Source of the DNA: Cordilura impudica
Lineage: Eukaryota > Arthropoda > Insecta > Diptera > Scathophagidae
DNA length: 64,000 nt
Assembly (NCBI GenBank): GCA_963682025.1
Contig: OY821520.1
Coordinates: 138,702,738-138,766,737 of the forward strand
Reading direction: 5' to 3'
This document shows positions 40,101-46,400 of this stretch, one piece after another (the stretch's first letter is position 1; each line of letters opens with the position of its first letter). The position numbers were made by a program, and so were the translations under genes. Under the pieces are notes generated by a model, which worked only from the letters and a program-made list of their open reading frames with translations, was not told where the DNA came from and did no database searches.

Positions 40101-43100
40101 TCCATTGTGTGCATAGTGGCTGATTAGTATTATTAGGCGTAAAATTAAGGCGTTGACAAAGATTTGACCACTCATTTGCCCAGTAGATGTTTTTATTTAT
40201 AATTTCCTCAGCAAGAATACGTGGCAATCTGTGATGATTCATATATAATACGTTATTTTTATAGGAAAAATGCAGCTTTAAAGTAAAGAGATATAAAGAA
40301 TTTAAAGCAGTTTCTAGATAGATCATATAATTTGAGTTGTAGTTGGTAAATACAGCATTTTTTTAATAAAAAAACGAAACAGCTTTCCCACTTCATCTAA
40401 TTTTTCGTAACCCCAAACTTGTGCAGCATAACACATAATTGATCGGGAAGCAGCATGAAATGTCTTTAGTTTATTAGACTTTGATATTTGGGGGTGGTTA
40501 ATATATTTCGATCACGTTGTGTTGATTGCTAATTTTGATGCAGCCAATTTGTTTTTTAAATATATCTTGAAAGACAAGTTATACGTGATATCTACACCAA
40601 GGTATTTATAACTGTACGATCTCGATGTTTTTATCTCCAAAATGCCAATTCAGGAGTTTGGAGATTCTTGTGCCCGACCTAAACACCATTATTTTAGATT
40701 TATTTAAATTAACTTTTAAGCACCACAGTTGGCAGTAACTATATAATGCATCAATCATGCTTTGTAGTTCTGTTGGCGATTCCAATAAGATAACAATATC
40801 GTCGGCATAAAGCAGGATCTTCACTGTAGTATCAGCAACATTTACACCACCAGGGAGTACATCAACTAGATCATTTATACATATATAATGAAAATAGCAC
40901 CGGGCTTAATATCTACCCCTGTTTTGCACCTATATCAACAGAAAATGGTTTAGAGAAAGTGCTGCCATCCCAAATATGGCTTTTGTTATTTTCATAGGCG
41001 TTCTGTAAAATTCTGATTATTTTTGATGACATTCCCATGCATGAGAGTTTATAAAATAAACTATTTCTAGGAATTGTATCAAAAGCACAACAAAGAAGGC
41101 ATATGTATTTTTACCATTCAATTTGTTTAGATTTACAATGTTTACCAAGTTAAAGATATTATCTACAGTAGAGTAATTATTTCTGAAACCCGCTTGATAT
41201 TCATTCAGTATTTTGTTGTTATCTATCCATTCAGTTATTCTATTTAATAAAATTGTGTTGAAAATTTTGCATGTAGCATCAATAAGCGACAAGCCACGGT
41301 AGTTTTCTGGTATTTTTTTCTGAAGAAATATTATGTTAAAAACTGTTAATATTTCGCTAACAAAGCATTCTGGAGCAAATTTATAAAATTCATATGCTTC
41401 AATTTCTTAATAACGGACGATAATTCGCAGGATTCTATAGGAGAATCTAAAAAGGGATCGGTGAAATATGGCATGCACCAGTTTACTTTATGATTATTTT
41501 CCGTGGTTTGTAACATAGAACTAAAGTGAGTTAGGAACTCATCTGCTTTTAAGTTACCTCTGAGCAAGTGCTTATAAGATTTCAGTGAGTTTAATAGTTT
41601 CCACCAGTCACTACTGCATTTTATTGTATTTAATTTGTCCAGTTTATTATTATACAAATCCAGTTTTTTATTATTACATAGTTTTAGGTATTTAGCCCGA
41701 CATGTAAAATAAAGTGTTTTGTTTATGGTTGTATGATTTTTTCTATATAATTTGAGCCTTTTTAACATTTGTTTCCGTGAGCGAGCACATTGCCAATCAA
41801 ACCATTTTTGCTTTGGTTCAAAAAATGGTTTATTCACTTTTAATATTGCAGCTTGCTTTATTTTAGTCGTTACTGTAGACACCAAATTATCTACCGAAAC
41901 GTTTGTTTGAAGATGAACATTAATAGAGAGCGAACAAAGAATCTCAACATATTTAGGCATGTGTTTGTCATTCCAACGCAATTTATGGAGGTAATCTTTT
42001 ACATTTGTCTCAGCATTAGAATTCAAAGATTTGATTTTTATACATAAAGGCATATGATCGGAGTAAGGTTTGGATGCAACTGAAAAATCATCAACATATT
42101 GCAGAAGACTATGCGAACAGATGCAATAATCAATGACCGAACTACCCATAATACCGCGGAAGGTGTATTCACCATGAGCACAATACCACCAATGTCGTCA
42201 ATCAGCTCCATGAGTTTTTTACCTTGTGTATTAAAAGTATTATCTTTTGAACATCTATATTCCCGAATGTTTGGTAAATCTTTTATAAAGTTTGAGTCCA
42301 AAATCTGTTCATTTGAAATTCTAGCGTTTAAATCACCCACGATGCAGAAATCTGTAGGTTTTAGTTCTTGCATAAATTCTTAAAATTTTTGTAAGTCTGA
42401 ATACCAATTTGTACAATTTAGATACCTTGGGATTGCATAAAACAAGCACCCTTCCAATTTCGCAGTTAAAACTGTATTGTTGTAGATATTTAAAAATCGG
42501 GATAATACGGTAGAACAAAACATCGGTAACAAGAAATCACCTAACCTATTAATATTATAGATAAGGCTAATTTCACTTAATGCAATAGTAAATAAAATTA
42601 TTGATAGAGGCGAGCCTTGTGGAATACCGTTGTACAGTGGGTATGTTGTGGAGTAAACACCATTTATTCTTAATCGAAATTTTCTATTGTTTAAGTATGA
42701 TTTGACGTAAAGATTTTGGGGACCGACTTTCCATTTATTAATGATATTAAGAATAACAAGAGTCCCAACTCTATCGAAGGATTTTTAAAAATCAATAGAA
42801 ATGATTGAGATGTGGTTACGAGATGAAAGAGCTTTTGTTATATAAAAATCTATATGTAAGAGAATGTCAGTGCATCCCTTACCGGTTTTAAAGCCATCTT
42901 GGTTACGAGTAATTAGATTTTTTTTTTTTCAGTGAACCAATGTAGACGTGTAGCTATTATTTTCTCAAGAACTTTACTGTGACATGGTAGTAAAGAAATT
43001 GGACGGTATGATTTTACATCGAGAGAGCTTTTTGATGTTTCTGATATAGGAATTAGTGTTGAAACTTTCCAGGCAGTTGGCATAACACTTGTATTTAATA

Positions 43101-45476
43101 TGTTGTTATAAAGTAATAAAAACCTATTTTTTAATGAAGACTTAACTCTTTAATCATTTTATACGACACCCTGTCAAAAACTGGGGTTCATCCTTTTACC
43201 TTTGCTAAACAGATTGATAGTTCCACAATATGAAGTGCATTTAAATTAATTGTAAAGTTGAGTAAAATTACTATCGGAGGAGTATGTATTAGTATTTAGT
43301 GACAAATGAGTCAGCTATGAGAGAAGGATCAATAACGACATAATTGTTGGATTCAATTGCTAATTTTTGATTGTTAATATTGTTGTTCGAAAGTCTGATT
43401 ATTTTACTCCATGAATCACCAATTTATGAATTTCTATTGATATTGTTGCTAAAGTTTTTGGTGATTTTTTCAAGTTTTCCCATGCATTTATTATAATTTT
43501 TCTTAAGGTATAAAGTTCTTCCACCAAGGAACAAGAGTTTTAATTTTTTTTAGATGATTCTGGCATAATTGAATTTGCAGCAGTTCACAATCACAACCGA
43601 CCGAGAGGGCACATCCCCTTTACGTGAAGTCACGTAAACCCTGGCGGATTCTAAACAAGAACTGGCATGTAAATAGTGTGGTCGTAAATCAGCTACCAAA
43701 TTATGTCATCAGCTGATAATAAGATAATTTAAATGTAAAAAAAAAAAAAAAATAAAATAGTTAATTAAGGTATTCAATTATATCTCGATTTACTTTCAGT
43801 ACATTTTAATCATGACAAATTCTGCGGAAAGGATAAGAATTAGCATAATTAGTTCTAAAATAGTCCAACTGAAGCGGCTTAAATGTCTTCTGAATCTACA
43901 AACAGGGTTGTGTAGTCGGAGTCGGTAGTAATTTTGACTTGTTGGGAGTCGGAGTCACGTTTTTAAAATTTTTTTTATTTATTTATTATCTTATATACAA
44001 AAATGGAGTTTTGTATGTTTGTTTGTACGTGTGTTTCCGGAAGGAAAAATAGGCTATATTTTTTGGATTTTTCAAGTGGGGGTGGCACCTCCCATATGAA
44101 GTGGATTTTTAACATGTAATATCTGGAGTAATACGACAGCAAGAGTTCTGAAGCTATGTACATGTACATACTAAACTAATTTGAAGAGTTGTGGAAAAAT
44201 GGGCGGGATCGGACCAATGGGCGTGTCACCTACCATATAAAGTATATGTTTAATGTCATATATCTAGAGTACTGTAAGAGAGAAATCCTTGGAACTTTGT
44301 GTGAATTCATAAGTTATCAATGTTAGTACTTGGATAGGAAATGGATGGGATCAGGTCAGTGGGCGTGGCACCCCCATATAAAATTAATATTAAATGTTAT
44401 ATACATATGTGGAGTACTGTAATAGTGAAAGTCTTGGGACTTTGTCTGATTTCGTGGGTTATTAATGTTAGGTCGCACCAAAAATTGGCGGGATCGGACT
44501 AATGGGCTGGGCACCCACATACCCATATAGTAAATATTTAATATCATATAACTGGAGTACTATAATAGAAAAAGCCCTGGTACTTTGTCTGAGTTCATGA
44601 GTTATTAATGTGAGTAGCTGCCCCAAAAATGGGCATAATCGGACCAATACGCGTGGCATCTATACAAAAAATATGAAGTACTATGAAAATGACAGTCTTG
44701 AAACTTTTGACAAGTACATTAATTACCATTGGGGGTAGTCGTTGAAAATATAAGCGGAGTCGCCACAAACAAAAAGTACCAGAACTGAAAATCGAAAATT
44801 TGCTGCCTCGTAAGAATTGATTAAACGTTGGCAATAAATTGTCGTTATTTGCCAATTCTGGGAAATTGTCCTGTGCTAAATTGACCCAGAAAATGATTCT
44901 GTGTCGATCGGAATAATAAAATGTGGGTAGTGGTCAAATATTATTAGTAGTTTTAACATCAGCACAATCTCATTATATACTGACCAAAGAGTCTGGTATT
45001 TGGTATAAAAAGTCCTAAAATTACTTTGAAAATAACTGACAATTAACGGGACTACGACAATTTGCACAACTCCAAATTCAAGCAATATATTTTGGAAAGC
45101 TAACTTAAATAATAGAATTTTCGATTTTTGTAAATAAGATGAGACAATTTAAAAAAGTTGTTTCCAAGATATACACGTACGTGTATTGTATGAGGAGTAT
45201 GACTAATTTTGGAAGATGTTGCTTTAATAATAAATCTATTTTTATTTGCAGTCCATTATACAACCCTCATTAGATGGCTACACTTCATTAGAGGCCTTGG
45301 GTAAAACTCTGAAACCATCGCAATCAACAATTTCAGAAACATTAATCAATCCTGCAGATGATGGCAGTATTATTGGCTTAGGTGGTAACAATTTGCCACC
45401 GATTTCTGGTTATGTTACACAGAAGGAGTTATCGGCTTTTGGCCAACAACAACAACAACAACAACTATTTAATTGA
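9904..45476 (+). CDS. dome: Domeless-type JAK/STAT cytokine receptor (gene span; eight coding exons)
   Basis: Single-pass class I cytokine receptor that binds Unpaired-type ligands and signals through the JAK Hopscotch and STAT92E in flies. Joined exons give 3423 nt: 1140 codons plus stop, all phases consistent. Residues 1-78 are part of a cytokine module with a Cys-x10-Cys pair (ICNLDIQQHQGIC). A WSEP sequence at 176-179 stands where vertebrate receptors have WSxWS. Fibronectin III-like repeats follow, each with Pro-rich starts and a core Trp. A membrane helix lies at about 783-803, then a 337-residue tail with Tyr motifs YIKQ (999) and YVTQ (1120) of STAT-binding type. The long tail argues for dome rather than its tailless paralogue eye transformer/latran. 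The N terminus and signal peptide are missing from the window. Three introns (10.4, 9.3 and 12.2 kb) are full of transposons; four are 59-68 bp. Confidence 0.92.
10715..11870 (-). mobile_element. Tc1/mariner-superfamily element with TIRs and TA target duplication
   Basis: Ends read AAGGGTTTTTCAA at 10715 and its complement at 11870. Similarity extends about 28 bp through CGCTACAAAAGT. TA dinucleotides flank at 10713-10714 and 11871-11872. The element is 1156 bp. It contains a broken transposase on the reverse strand and lies in the first large visible dome intron. Confidence 0.88.
10823..11772 (-). pseudogene. Transposase of the Tc1/mariner element, broken
   Basis: The N-terminal part (11772-11557) has a helix-turn-helix region (EIIKIYYRNSESVASTLR, PSRSTVERLVEKF). 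The middle part (11487-11008) has the first catalytic Asp (FSDGAHFWLNGFVN) and a FWPQLDDMDLEDMWFQ segment. The C-terminal part (11038-10820) has the RSCDLTPLDYFLWG motif with another catalytic Asp and an ARGGHAKE end. The family's QQDGATCHT-type segment, expected between MWFQ and RSCDL, is deleted, taking the second catalytic Asp with it. Frameshifts separate the three pieces. It cannot be active. Confidence 0.88.
12039..12374 (+). mobile_element. Short non-autonomous Helitron (family 1)
   Basis: Starts TCTATAATATTAATAGG, ends GGACTCTGCTAG, and is flanked by A on the left and T on the right. Helitrons typically start TC, end CTRR after a hairpin, and insert between A and T. Both ends match copies at 61095-61469 and 39220-42561. 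Here the 3' hairpin is degraded. It is 336 bp, non-coding. Confidence 0.82.
12375..13084. other. Intronic sequence without recognised feature
   Basis: AT-rich. A short stretch around 12735-12765 (TATCGAGGGTTTATATTCAA) recurs inverted at 19200-19225, suggesting a further uncharacterised repeat. Confidence 0.45.
13085..14115 (-). pseudogene. Non-LTR retrotransposon reverse transcriptase fragment
   Basis: Reverse-strand translation gives the palm of a non-LTR reverse transcriptase: VALDISKAFDRVLHGAL, then NSGVPQGSILSPSLFL, then the catalytic SFADDSS motif, followed in another frame by YTTYIRPKMEYNCH near the C-terminal thumb. A frameshift separates the palm from the C-terminal part at about 13640. 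The N-terminal fingers and the endonuclease are missing. Clade is uncertain (Jockey/CR1-like group). It lies in the first visible dome intron, antisense to the gene. Confidence 0.85.
14406..14620. repeat. DINE-like repeat copy C, left part (rearranged)
   Basis: 14406-14476 is the hairpin end in reverse orientation (AAGTAAGAAAATTATAGTCG and the palindrome). From about 14477 the sequence switches to the forward-orientation body (TAATGACTTCGTGCTGCTG, (GTCC)n). It stops at GGTCGCAAA, and the next body bases continue only at 17327. A retrotransposon fills the gap. Confidence 0.8.
14621..17326 (+). mobile_element. 5'-truncated non-LTR retrotransposon with poly(A) tail
   Basis: A 2.7-kb insertion that interrupts DINE-like copy C. 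The host repeat reads GTCGCAAA before and TATGAATATATTTTG after, which are contiguous in other copies. The 3' end is an A-run at 17314-17326. It contains endonuclease and reverse transcriptase remnants on the + strand. No clear target duplication beyond bases hidden in the A-run. Confidence 0.87.
14768..17106 (+). pseudogene. Endonuclease/reverse transcriptase of the non-LTR element, decayed
   Basis: The endonuclease end shows IIIVGDSNID and CIDHVFSNF, then CNLSDHNMLCCKIK, the SDH motif. After a frameshift at about 15180-15300, the RT fingers show KSPGYDNISSKFIKE and DKFRPIAVLSSVDKIFEKII. A stop at 15940 breaks the frame. The palm resumes at 15966 with FFDFTKSFDLVDHQIL and HGVPQGSGLGPLLFSIYL. 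The catalytic box reads FPDD instead of (F/Y)ADD. The C terminus follows (HSIRYLGITLQSNMSWELH), with another stop at 16916. The order and spacing are standard for a non-LTR ORF2, but it is inactive. Clade uncertain. Confidence 0.88.
17327..17900 (+). repeat. DINE-like repeat copy C, right part
   Basis: Continues copy C after the retrotransposon and ends with the palindromic hairpin (one mismatch, GGTCTAAACCGACT) and TTTTCTTACTTGT. Confidence 0.85.
18149..18660 (+). repeat. DINE-like repeat copy D, 5'-truncated
   Basis: Starts within the body at ATTGGTGAGAATCGGTCCAT and ends with the hairpin AGTAGGTCTAGACCGACTAT and TTTTCTTACTTG. It lacks the GTCY tract. Confidence 0.85.
18690..19143 (-). pseudogene. 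Fragment of a transposon-borne uncharacterised protein (tentative)
   Basis: The reverse strand translates to a Lys/Arg-rich stretch, then GPACLSK, VRHCQKLDDDTRKAILETF and a KVSKFL segment, with stops between. A Gly-Pro-x-Cys start, a Cys before a DDxxRKxIxxxF helix and basic flanks recall the N-terminal Cys-containing part of large multi-copy insect proteins that I associate with DNA transposons. The similarity is from memory and weak. The forward strand has an uninterrupted 149-codon frame here, but it looks like an antisense shadow. The fragment sits between DINE-like copies D and E. Confidence 0.4.
19283..19860 (+). repeat. DINE-like repeat copy E, 3'-truncated
   Basis: Begins TATACCCTATACCACTATGT, carries GTCCGTCCGTCTGTGT near 19418, and stops at GATATAGCATCCGATC, before the hairpin end. 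Confidence 0.85.
19861..20588. other. Intron sequence upstream of the second visible dome exon
   Basis: No repeat termini or similarity seen. It ends in the acceptor used by the exon at 20589. Confidence 0.5.
20589..21078 (+). CDS. dome: dome exon, cytokine module second domain
   Basis: Acceptor TTTTTACAG ends at 20588 and donor GTAAGT starts at 21079. Phase 1 entry joins exactly to the previous exon. It begins with IPPKPVYTF, a fibronectin III start. A core Trp lies at 100, the WSEP sequence is at 176-179, and the next domain begins at about 192 (CPPNTAPK). Confidence 0.92.
21146..21452 (+). CDS. dome: dome exon, fibronectin III region
   Basis: Intron of 67 bp before it. Acceptor TTTGTAG ends at 21145 and donor GTAAGT is at 21453. 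Entry phase 2, exit phase 0. It encodes one repeat end (SAVFSWD to TFTIKSRNAEGES) and the start of another (YTLSWSPPANQK, DYTVFWC). Confidence 0.92.
21517..22012 (+). CDS. dome: dome exon, fibronectin III region
   Basis: Intron of 64 bp before it. Acceptor TTTTAAAG ends at 21516; donor GTGAGC at 22013. It encodes the end of one repeat and a whole further repeat (SITVQWDIDR, EGYIITYCR, FNHLKPFSSYKIEI). Confidence 0.92.
22072..22183 (+). CDS. dome: dome exon, start of a fibronectin III repeat
   Basis: Intron of 59 bp before it. Acceptor AATTGCAG ends at 22071; donor GTAAGT at 22184. It encodes APSKPLNLKA and SVWLTWMPPEHHNG, the A-C strands of a fibronectin III domain. The 9.3-kb intron that follows splits this domain. 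Confidence 0.92.
22640..23985 (+). repeat. Tandem array of ~155-bp units inside the Helitron
   Basis: About eight degenerate units. Each has a GCTATACAAATTTTTATTTT part, TTCTCTGAAATTTGGTACAC, a CTCCAGGGAAGGTCGCCATA part and CACGCCTACTTTTACGCCCA. Apparent frames of 60-100 codons across it are produced by the periodicity. Confidence 0.92.
24185..24790. repeat. GC-rich CpG-dense block with partial tandem repeats
   Basis: A 600-bp stretch dominated by GGACGCGACGCG and GAGGAAGCGGCGCGAGGCGC motifs, in otherwise AT-rich DNA. Three or four related units each start near a CAGCTnAnnTAAAATATtGC and GATCTGAAAAATATATTTTG segment. A shorter relative is at 48410-48605. Confidence 0.9.
25580..25990 (-). pseudogene. 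hAT transposase remnant, P52rIPK-like C-terminal region
   Basis: Reverse-strand translation gives SIRRDVDNELVKLSQKV, then LELPKRVGT, and in shifted frames YRSNIK and ATLFIPYLDEII. This order resembles the C-terminal part of P52rIPK-like hAT transposases, in which PRxxGRQxxRSN precedes an FIPFLD motif. Stops and frameshifts show decay. No TIRs were located, and the piece directly follows the family 2 Helitron. Confidence 0.6.
26230..26610 (-). pseudogene. hAT transposase remnant, first catalytic region
   Basis: Reverse-strand translation shows LAVDESTDISSTAQFMIFF, the first-Asp region of ZBED/FAM200/GTF2IRD2-like hAT transposases, followed by a KLAGITTDSASSMINL-like segment with the second Asp. 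At least one frame change lies between. It may belong to a different hAT family from the remnant at 25580-25990. Inactive. Confidence 0.7.
26933..30290 (-). mobile_element. R1/LOA-like non-LTR retrotransposon (EN-RT-RNase H), decayed
   Basis: About 3.3 kb on the reverse strand with domains in the order expected for ORF2 of the R1/LOA/I group: endonuclease, reverse transcriptase, RNase H and a Cys/His knuckle. The exact ends were not found. It lies antisense in the 9.3-kb dome intron. Confidence 0.85.
26970..30265 (-). pseudogene. ORF2 of the R1/LOA-like element
   Basis: Endonuclease (30265-29840): ASAYFPGDE, LILGCDAKAHNTTWGS, RPTFVTR and SDHRII motifs. RT (29438-27779): FRPISLTSFMLKK, HAYSAGRSTETALTSL, a broken AFLDIEGAF palm, then the catalytic box, which reads GYAEDIVLI, so the second Asp of YADD is Glu. 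After it come KYLGIVLDSKLTWKAHVDH and GAIAWAKR. RNase H (27475-27218): GPGHIGIQGNEQADELARRG. A CRFCDKEAESPEH...C knuckle ends near 27070. Several frame breaks (for example near 28660-28850 and 29440-29840) show it is dead. Its presence as one ordered block argues for a single insertion. Confidence 0.88.
30756..31175 (-). repeat. Highly decayed DINE-like repeat
   Basis: Contains CCCTATACCATGCAGTTTGA at the left and AGCAGCACAAACTCATTATA plus a decayed CCAATGAATGG end at the right, in the same order as copies B and F. Hairpin and GTCY tract are lost. Confidence 0.55.
31461..31642 (+). CDS. dome: dome exon, end of a fibronectin III repeat
   Basis: Acceptor ATTATTTTAG ends at 31460; donor GTGAGT at 31643. 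It joins in phase with the exon at 22072-22183 and completes the same domain (YKLENLSSYTTYKVYIIAYT). This confirms that 31461-31642 continues the gene after the transposon-filled intron. Confidence 0.9.
31711..33086 (+). CDS. dome: dome exon, last repeat, membrane helix and most of the tail
   Basis: Acceptor TTCAATGTAG ends at 31710; donor GTTAGT at 33087, phase 0 exit. It encodes the last fibronectin repeat (IVLQWSRPEVPSG, DYRFEIKARAVN), an Ala/Thr run from GCG/ACG repeats near 32035-32065, the helix LALLVVVSSLGVMAAFYV, and the tail. Tail Tyr motifs: YMVM (927), YVQP (962), YIKQ (999), YIKP (1019), YVAP (1058). Confidence 0.95.
33470..33910. repeat. Tandem ~130-bp units related to the 52753-54420 element
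   Basis: Starts with a CTGTCTGTCTGTCTCTCTGT tract, followed by about four degenerate units containing CTGAAACTTGG, GACTTGTTGTG and GTCACGCACAGTCACGGAGT. The same motifs occur inverted at 54080-54290 in the TIR element, so this is a fragment of that family inside the last large dome intron. Confidence 0.75.
33950..34380. repeat. Duplicated flank, copy 1
   Basis: About 430 bp that recurs at 36944-38055 at roughly 95% identity by eye, apart from a 27-bp difference and one DINE-like insertion in the second copy. The Jockey-like element lies between the two copies. Confidence 0.85.
34381..36943 (-). mobile_element. Jockey-like non-LTR retrotransposon, 5'-truncated
   Basis: A 2.56-kb segment with one uninterrupted ORF2 remnant and an AT-rich 3' untranslated part (34381-34677). 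Truncation lies inside the endonuclease at 36943, where the neighbouring duplicated flank begins. It lies in the last dome intron, antisense to the gene. It is the best preserved coding element in the window. Confidence 0.85.
34678..36941 (-). CDS. Jockey-like ORF2: endonuclease C-terminal part and complete reverse transcriptase
   Basis: About 754 codons without a stop, running in from the truncated 5' end; the first internal Met (36723) would give 681 residues. Order: endonuclease end (IVFGDLNAKHCSWN, then STVDIIISNTA and SDHRPIMCTL), RT fingers (SSKSPGFDNVPNLLLKKL, NSYRPISLLSNLGKIFEKIL), palm (GLILLDIEKAFDTAWHNGL, TTGLPQGSVLSPLLYSIY), intact catalytic box (AYYADDTALISS), then YLGVVLDKKLTFKQHI and a C terminus typical of Jockey ORF2 (RPILTYACPIWSDAA, IQNKCLKMINKKPWRYP). 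No RNase H, as expected for Jockey. The intact frame suggests recent insertion. It lacks ORF1 and the endonuclease N terminus, so it is probably immobile. Confidence 0.9.
36944..38055. repeat. Duplicated flank, copy 2 (with DINE-like insertion)
   Basis: 36944-37024 and 37744-38055 match 33950-34380. The 37025-37743 interval is the inserted repeat copy F. The match ends at AACTTAGAAAATTAATA in both copies, where different retrotransposons begin. Confidence 0.85.
37025..37743 (-). repeat. DINE-like repeat copy F, with empty site available
   Basis: Near complete: AACAAGTAAGAAAATTATA, the palindrome (one mismatch), body, (GGAC)n near 37586-37608, and CCACATAGTGGTATAGGGTA. The homologous flank at 34055-34080 lacks the repeat, so both junctions can be read. 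Confidence 0.9.
39486..42496 (-). mobile_element. Non-LTR retrotransposon inside the Helitron, with 7-bp target duplication
   Basis: Flanked by TCGGGAT at 39479-39485 and 42497-42503. In uninterrupted Helitron copies this site is single (ATCCCGATATTGACC at 61158-61172). The 3.0-kb insert is 5'-truncated in the endonuclease and ends in an A-rich tail (reverse complement of 39486-39520). Confidence 0.87.
39721..42485 (-). pseudogene. Endonuclease/RT ORF of the nested retrotransposon
   Basis: Reverse-strand order: endonuclease (EGCLFYAIPRYLN, TDFCIVGDLNARIS, VIDYCICS, YSDHMPLCIKI), linker, RT fingers (SLIDATCKIFNTILLNRI, YQAGFRNNYSTVDNIF), palm with stops, catalytic LLYADDIVILLESP near 40810, KIMVFRSGTRISK, and a C-terminal CTICNLNASENTYHFVGVC knuckle near 39880. 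No RNase H was seen. Frameshifts near 41300 and between 40600 and 40330 break it. This domain set is frequent in arthropod CR1/Jockey-related elements, but the clade is not certain. Confidence 0.85.
43591..43988. other. Intron DNA with an 18-bp hairpin
   Basis: TTTACGTGAAGTCACGTAAA near 43619-43638 forms a 9-bp stem with a 2-nt loop. Otherwise no feature seen. It may include the 5' end of the I-like element. Confidence 0.45.
43989..44700 (+). repeat. Tandem ~145-bp units after a Helitron-like 5' end
   Basis: TCTTATATACAAAAATGG at 43989, preceded by A, and a GTATGTTTGTTTGTACGTG segment resemble the start of the family 2 Helitron. Four to five degenerate units follow, each with GGGCGGGATCGGACCAATGG, a GTGGCACC part, GGAGTACTGTAATAG and TCATGAGTTATTAATG. 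No matching hairpin-CTAG end was found, so the Helitron call is tentative. Confidence 0.6.
44870..45010 (-). repeat. Decayed DINE-like fragment
   Basis: GACCCAGAAAATGATTCTGT, a GATCGGAATAATAAAATGTG stretch and ATCAGCACAATCTCATTATA follow the order of the corresponding part of copy F. Confidence 0.6.
45252..45476 (+). CDS. dome: dome last coding exon
   Basis: Acceptor TTTATTTGCAG ends at 45251; phase 0 entry, TGA at 45474-45476. It encodes the last 74 residues with YTSL (1076), YVTQ (1120, STAT-type YxxQ) and a CAA/CAG-encoded seven-Gln run just before the end. It is separated from the previous exon by 12.2 kb of transposons. Confidence 0.92.
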   Translation, partial: SIIQPSLDGYTSLEALGKTLKPSQSTISETLINPADDGSIIGLGGNNLPPISGYVTQKELSAFGQQQQQQQLFN

Positions 45477-46400
45477 GTCCTTTTACTATTAATGGCACAA
45501 AATGAGATTTTAAATATAATAATTTTTGTTTTATTAACGAAAAACATTAAAGAAAAGTTACTAAAATATTTCTCTCATCCCCTCCCCCCACTCTTCCTAC
45601 ATACAAATTTATATAATTGTACAATCTAATCATATATATATATAAGACTTTTTATTTTAATATTAGCTTAGATTTCGTGTTACGAGTATTAAAAAACCAC
45701 CATACTACATATATCATCGCACTTTCTCTTTTTAACAAGAGGTATTATAAATATTGTAATTATTTTCTTCACTATTATTATTTTTAATTTTAACAAAACT
45801 TTAAAGTGCCTCTTTAGTATAATCCCAATCAAATTGACAACTAATTTCATTTAAGTTCATTTTACAATTGAAAGCAGAACTGCAATTGACGCAAGTGAGG
45901 TGAATTTAACGACAGCTTAAATATTTTATGTTTGAATTCACTTAAATCAATTATAGTTTTGCCGTCAGCTTCCAAAAATAATAACGCATATCTGAATATT
46001 TTTTAATAATAAGGTTGTTAATATTATTGTGCTTTCATCACAGTGTTTATATTTTTATTTAATTTTAAGTTTATTTAAACTTAAAATTAATCCTATGTTA
46101 GGTCTTTGTAATTATTAATAATTTTTTAATTCTTATTAAGTTACAAAATCGTATTGTATTGTTCATTTTAAATTTTAACCCCCTAGCCTTAACAGAGCAA
46201 CAACACTTATGTGAATAATTTGTGGCCTTACTAAAAATGCATAATTGTTTGTACAACTGCATACACAAACTTATAATAAACATTTAAAAAAAGAGTTTAT
46301 ATAAAATATTGTTTTTAATAATTTTACACCGTACTTAATTAGTTATTCTTGTATATTACGAGCGTATTAATAAACAAAACCATTTTATCAACAAAGTGTA
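45477..46400 (+). other. dome: dome 3' untranslated region (candidate) with poly(A) signals
   Basis: AT-rich sequence after the dome stop. AATAAA hexamers at about 46275 and 46369 are candidate polyadenylation signals. The true end cannot be read from sequence alone. Confidence 0.5.

Larger units (their letters stand above)
39220..42561 (-). mobile_element. Helitron (family 1) carrying a non-LTR retrotransposon
   Basis: On the reverse strand it starts at 42561 with TCTATAATATTAATAGG and ends at 39220 with CTAG. A perfect 14-bp palindrome TTCGAGCGCTCGAA (39228-39241) lies 4 nt before that CTAG. Flanks are A and T as Helitrons require. About 75 bp at the 5' end and 260 bp at the 3' end match copies at 61095-61469 and 12039-12374. 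The 3-kb excess over those copies is an inserted retrotransposon (39486-42496). Confidence 0.88.
38460..43250 (-). pseudogene. ORF2 of the I-like element (RT and RNase H), split and frameshifted
   Basis: Before the insertion: KGWTPVFDRVSYKMIKEL-like, YRPISLLPCHSKVLEKIIATR, a palm with in-frame stop, SFDRVGTLVILNIINKW and YNGIPQGSPLSIILFTIALSE. After it: CIYADDLNILC, QLKILGIIFTKNYTWKGH, then RNase H pieces (AAEASAIISVIYISLN, VICSDSLSVIKSI) and IIWVPGHTNITGNVNADEAA. RNase H places it in the I/R1/LOA group rather than Jockey. Stops and shifts occur throughout. The Helitron entered between the GIPQGS and YADD motifs. Confidence 0.85.
38056..43590 (-). mobile_element. I-like non-LTR retrotransposon interrupted by a Helitron
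   Basis: Two parts of one reverse-strand element, 42562-43590 and 38056-39219, separated by the Helitron at 39220-42561. The upstream part encodes RT fingers and palm (KSYRPISLLPCHSKVLEKII, then NGIPQGSPLSIILF). The downstream part starts with the catalytic CIYADDLNILCKT and continues to RNase H. The full-length 5' end is absent. Confidence 0.85.
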
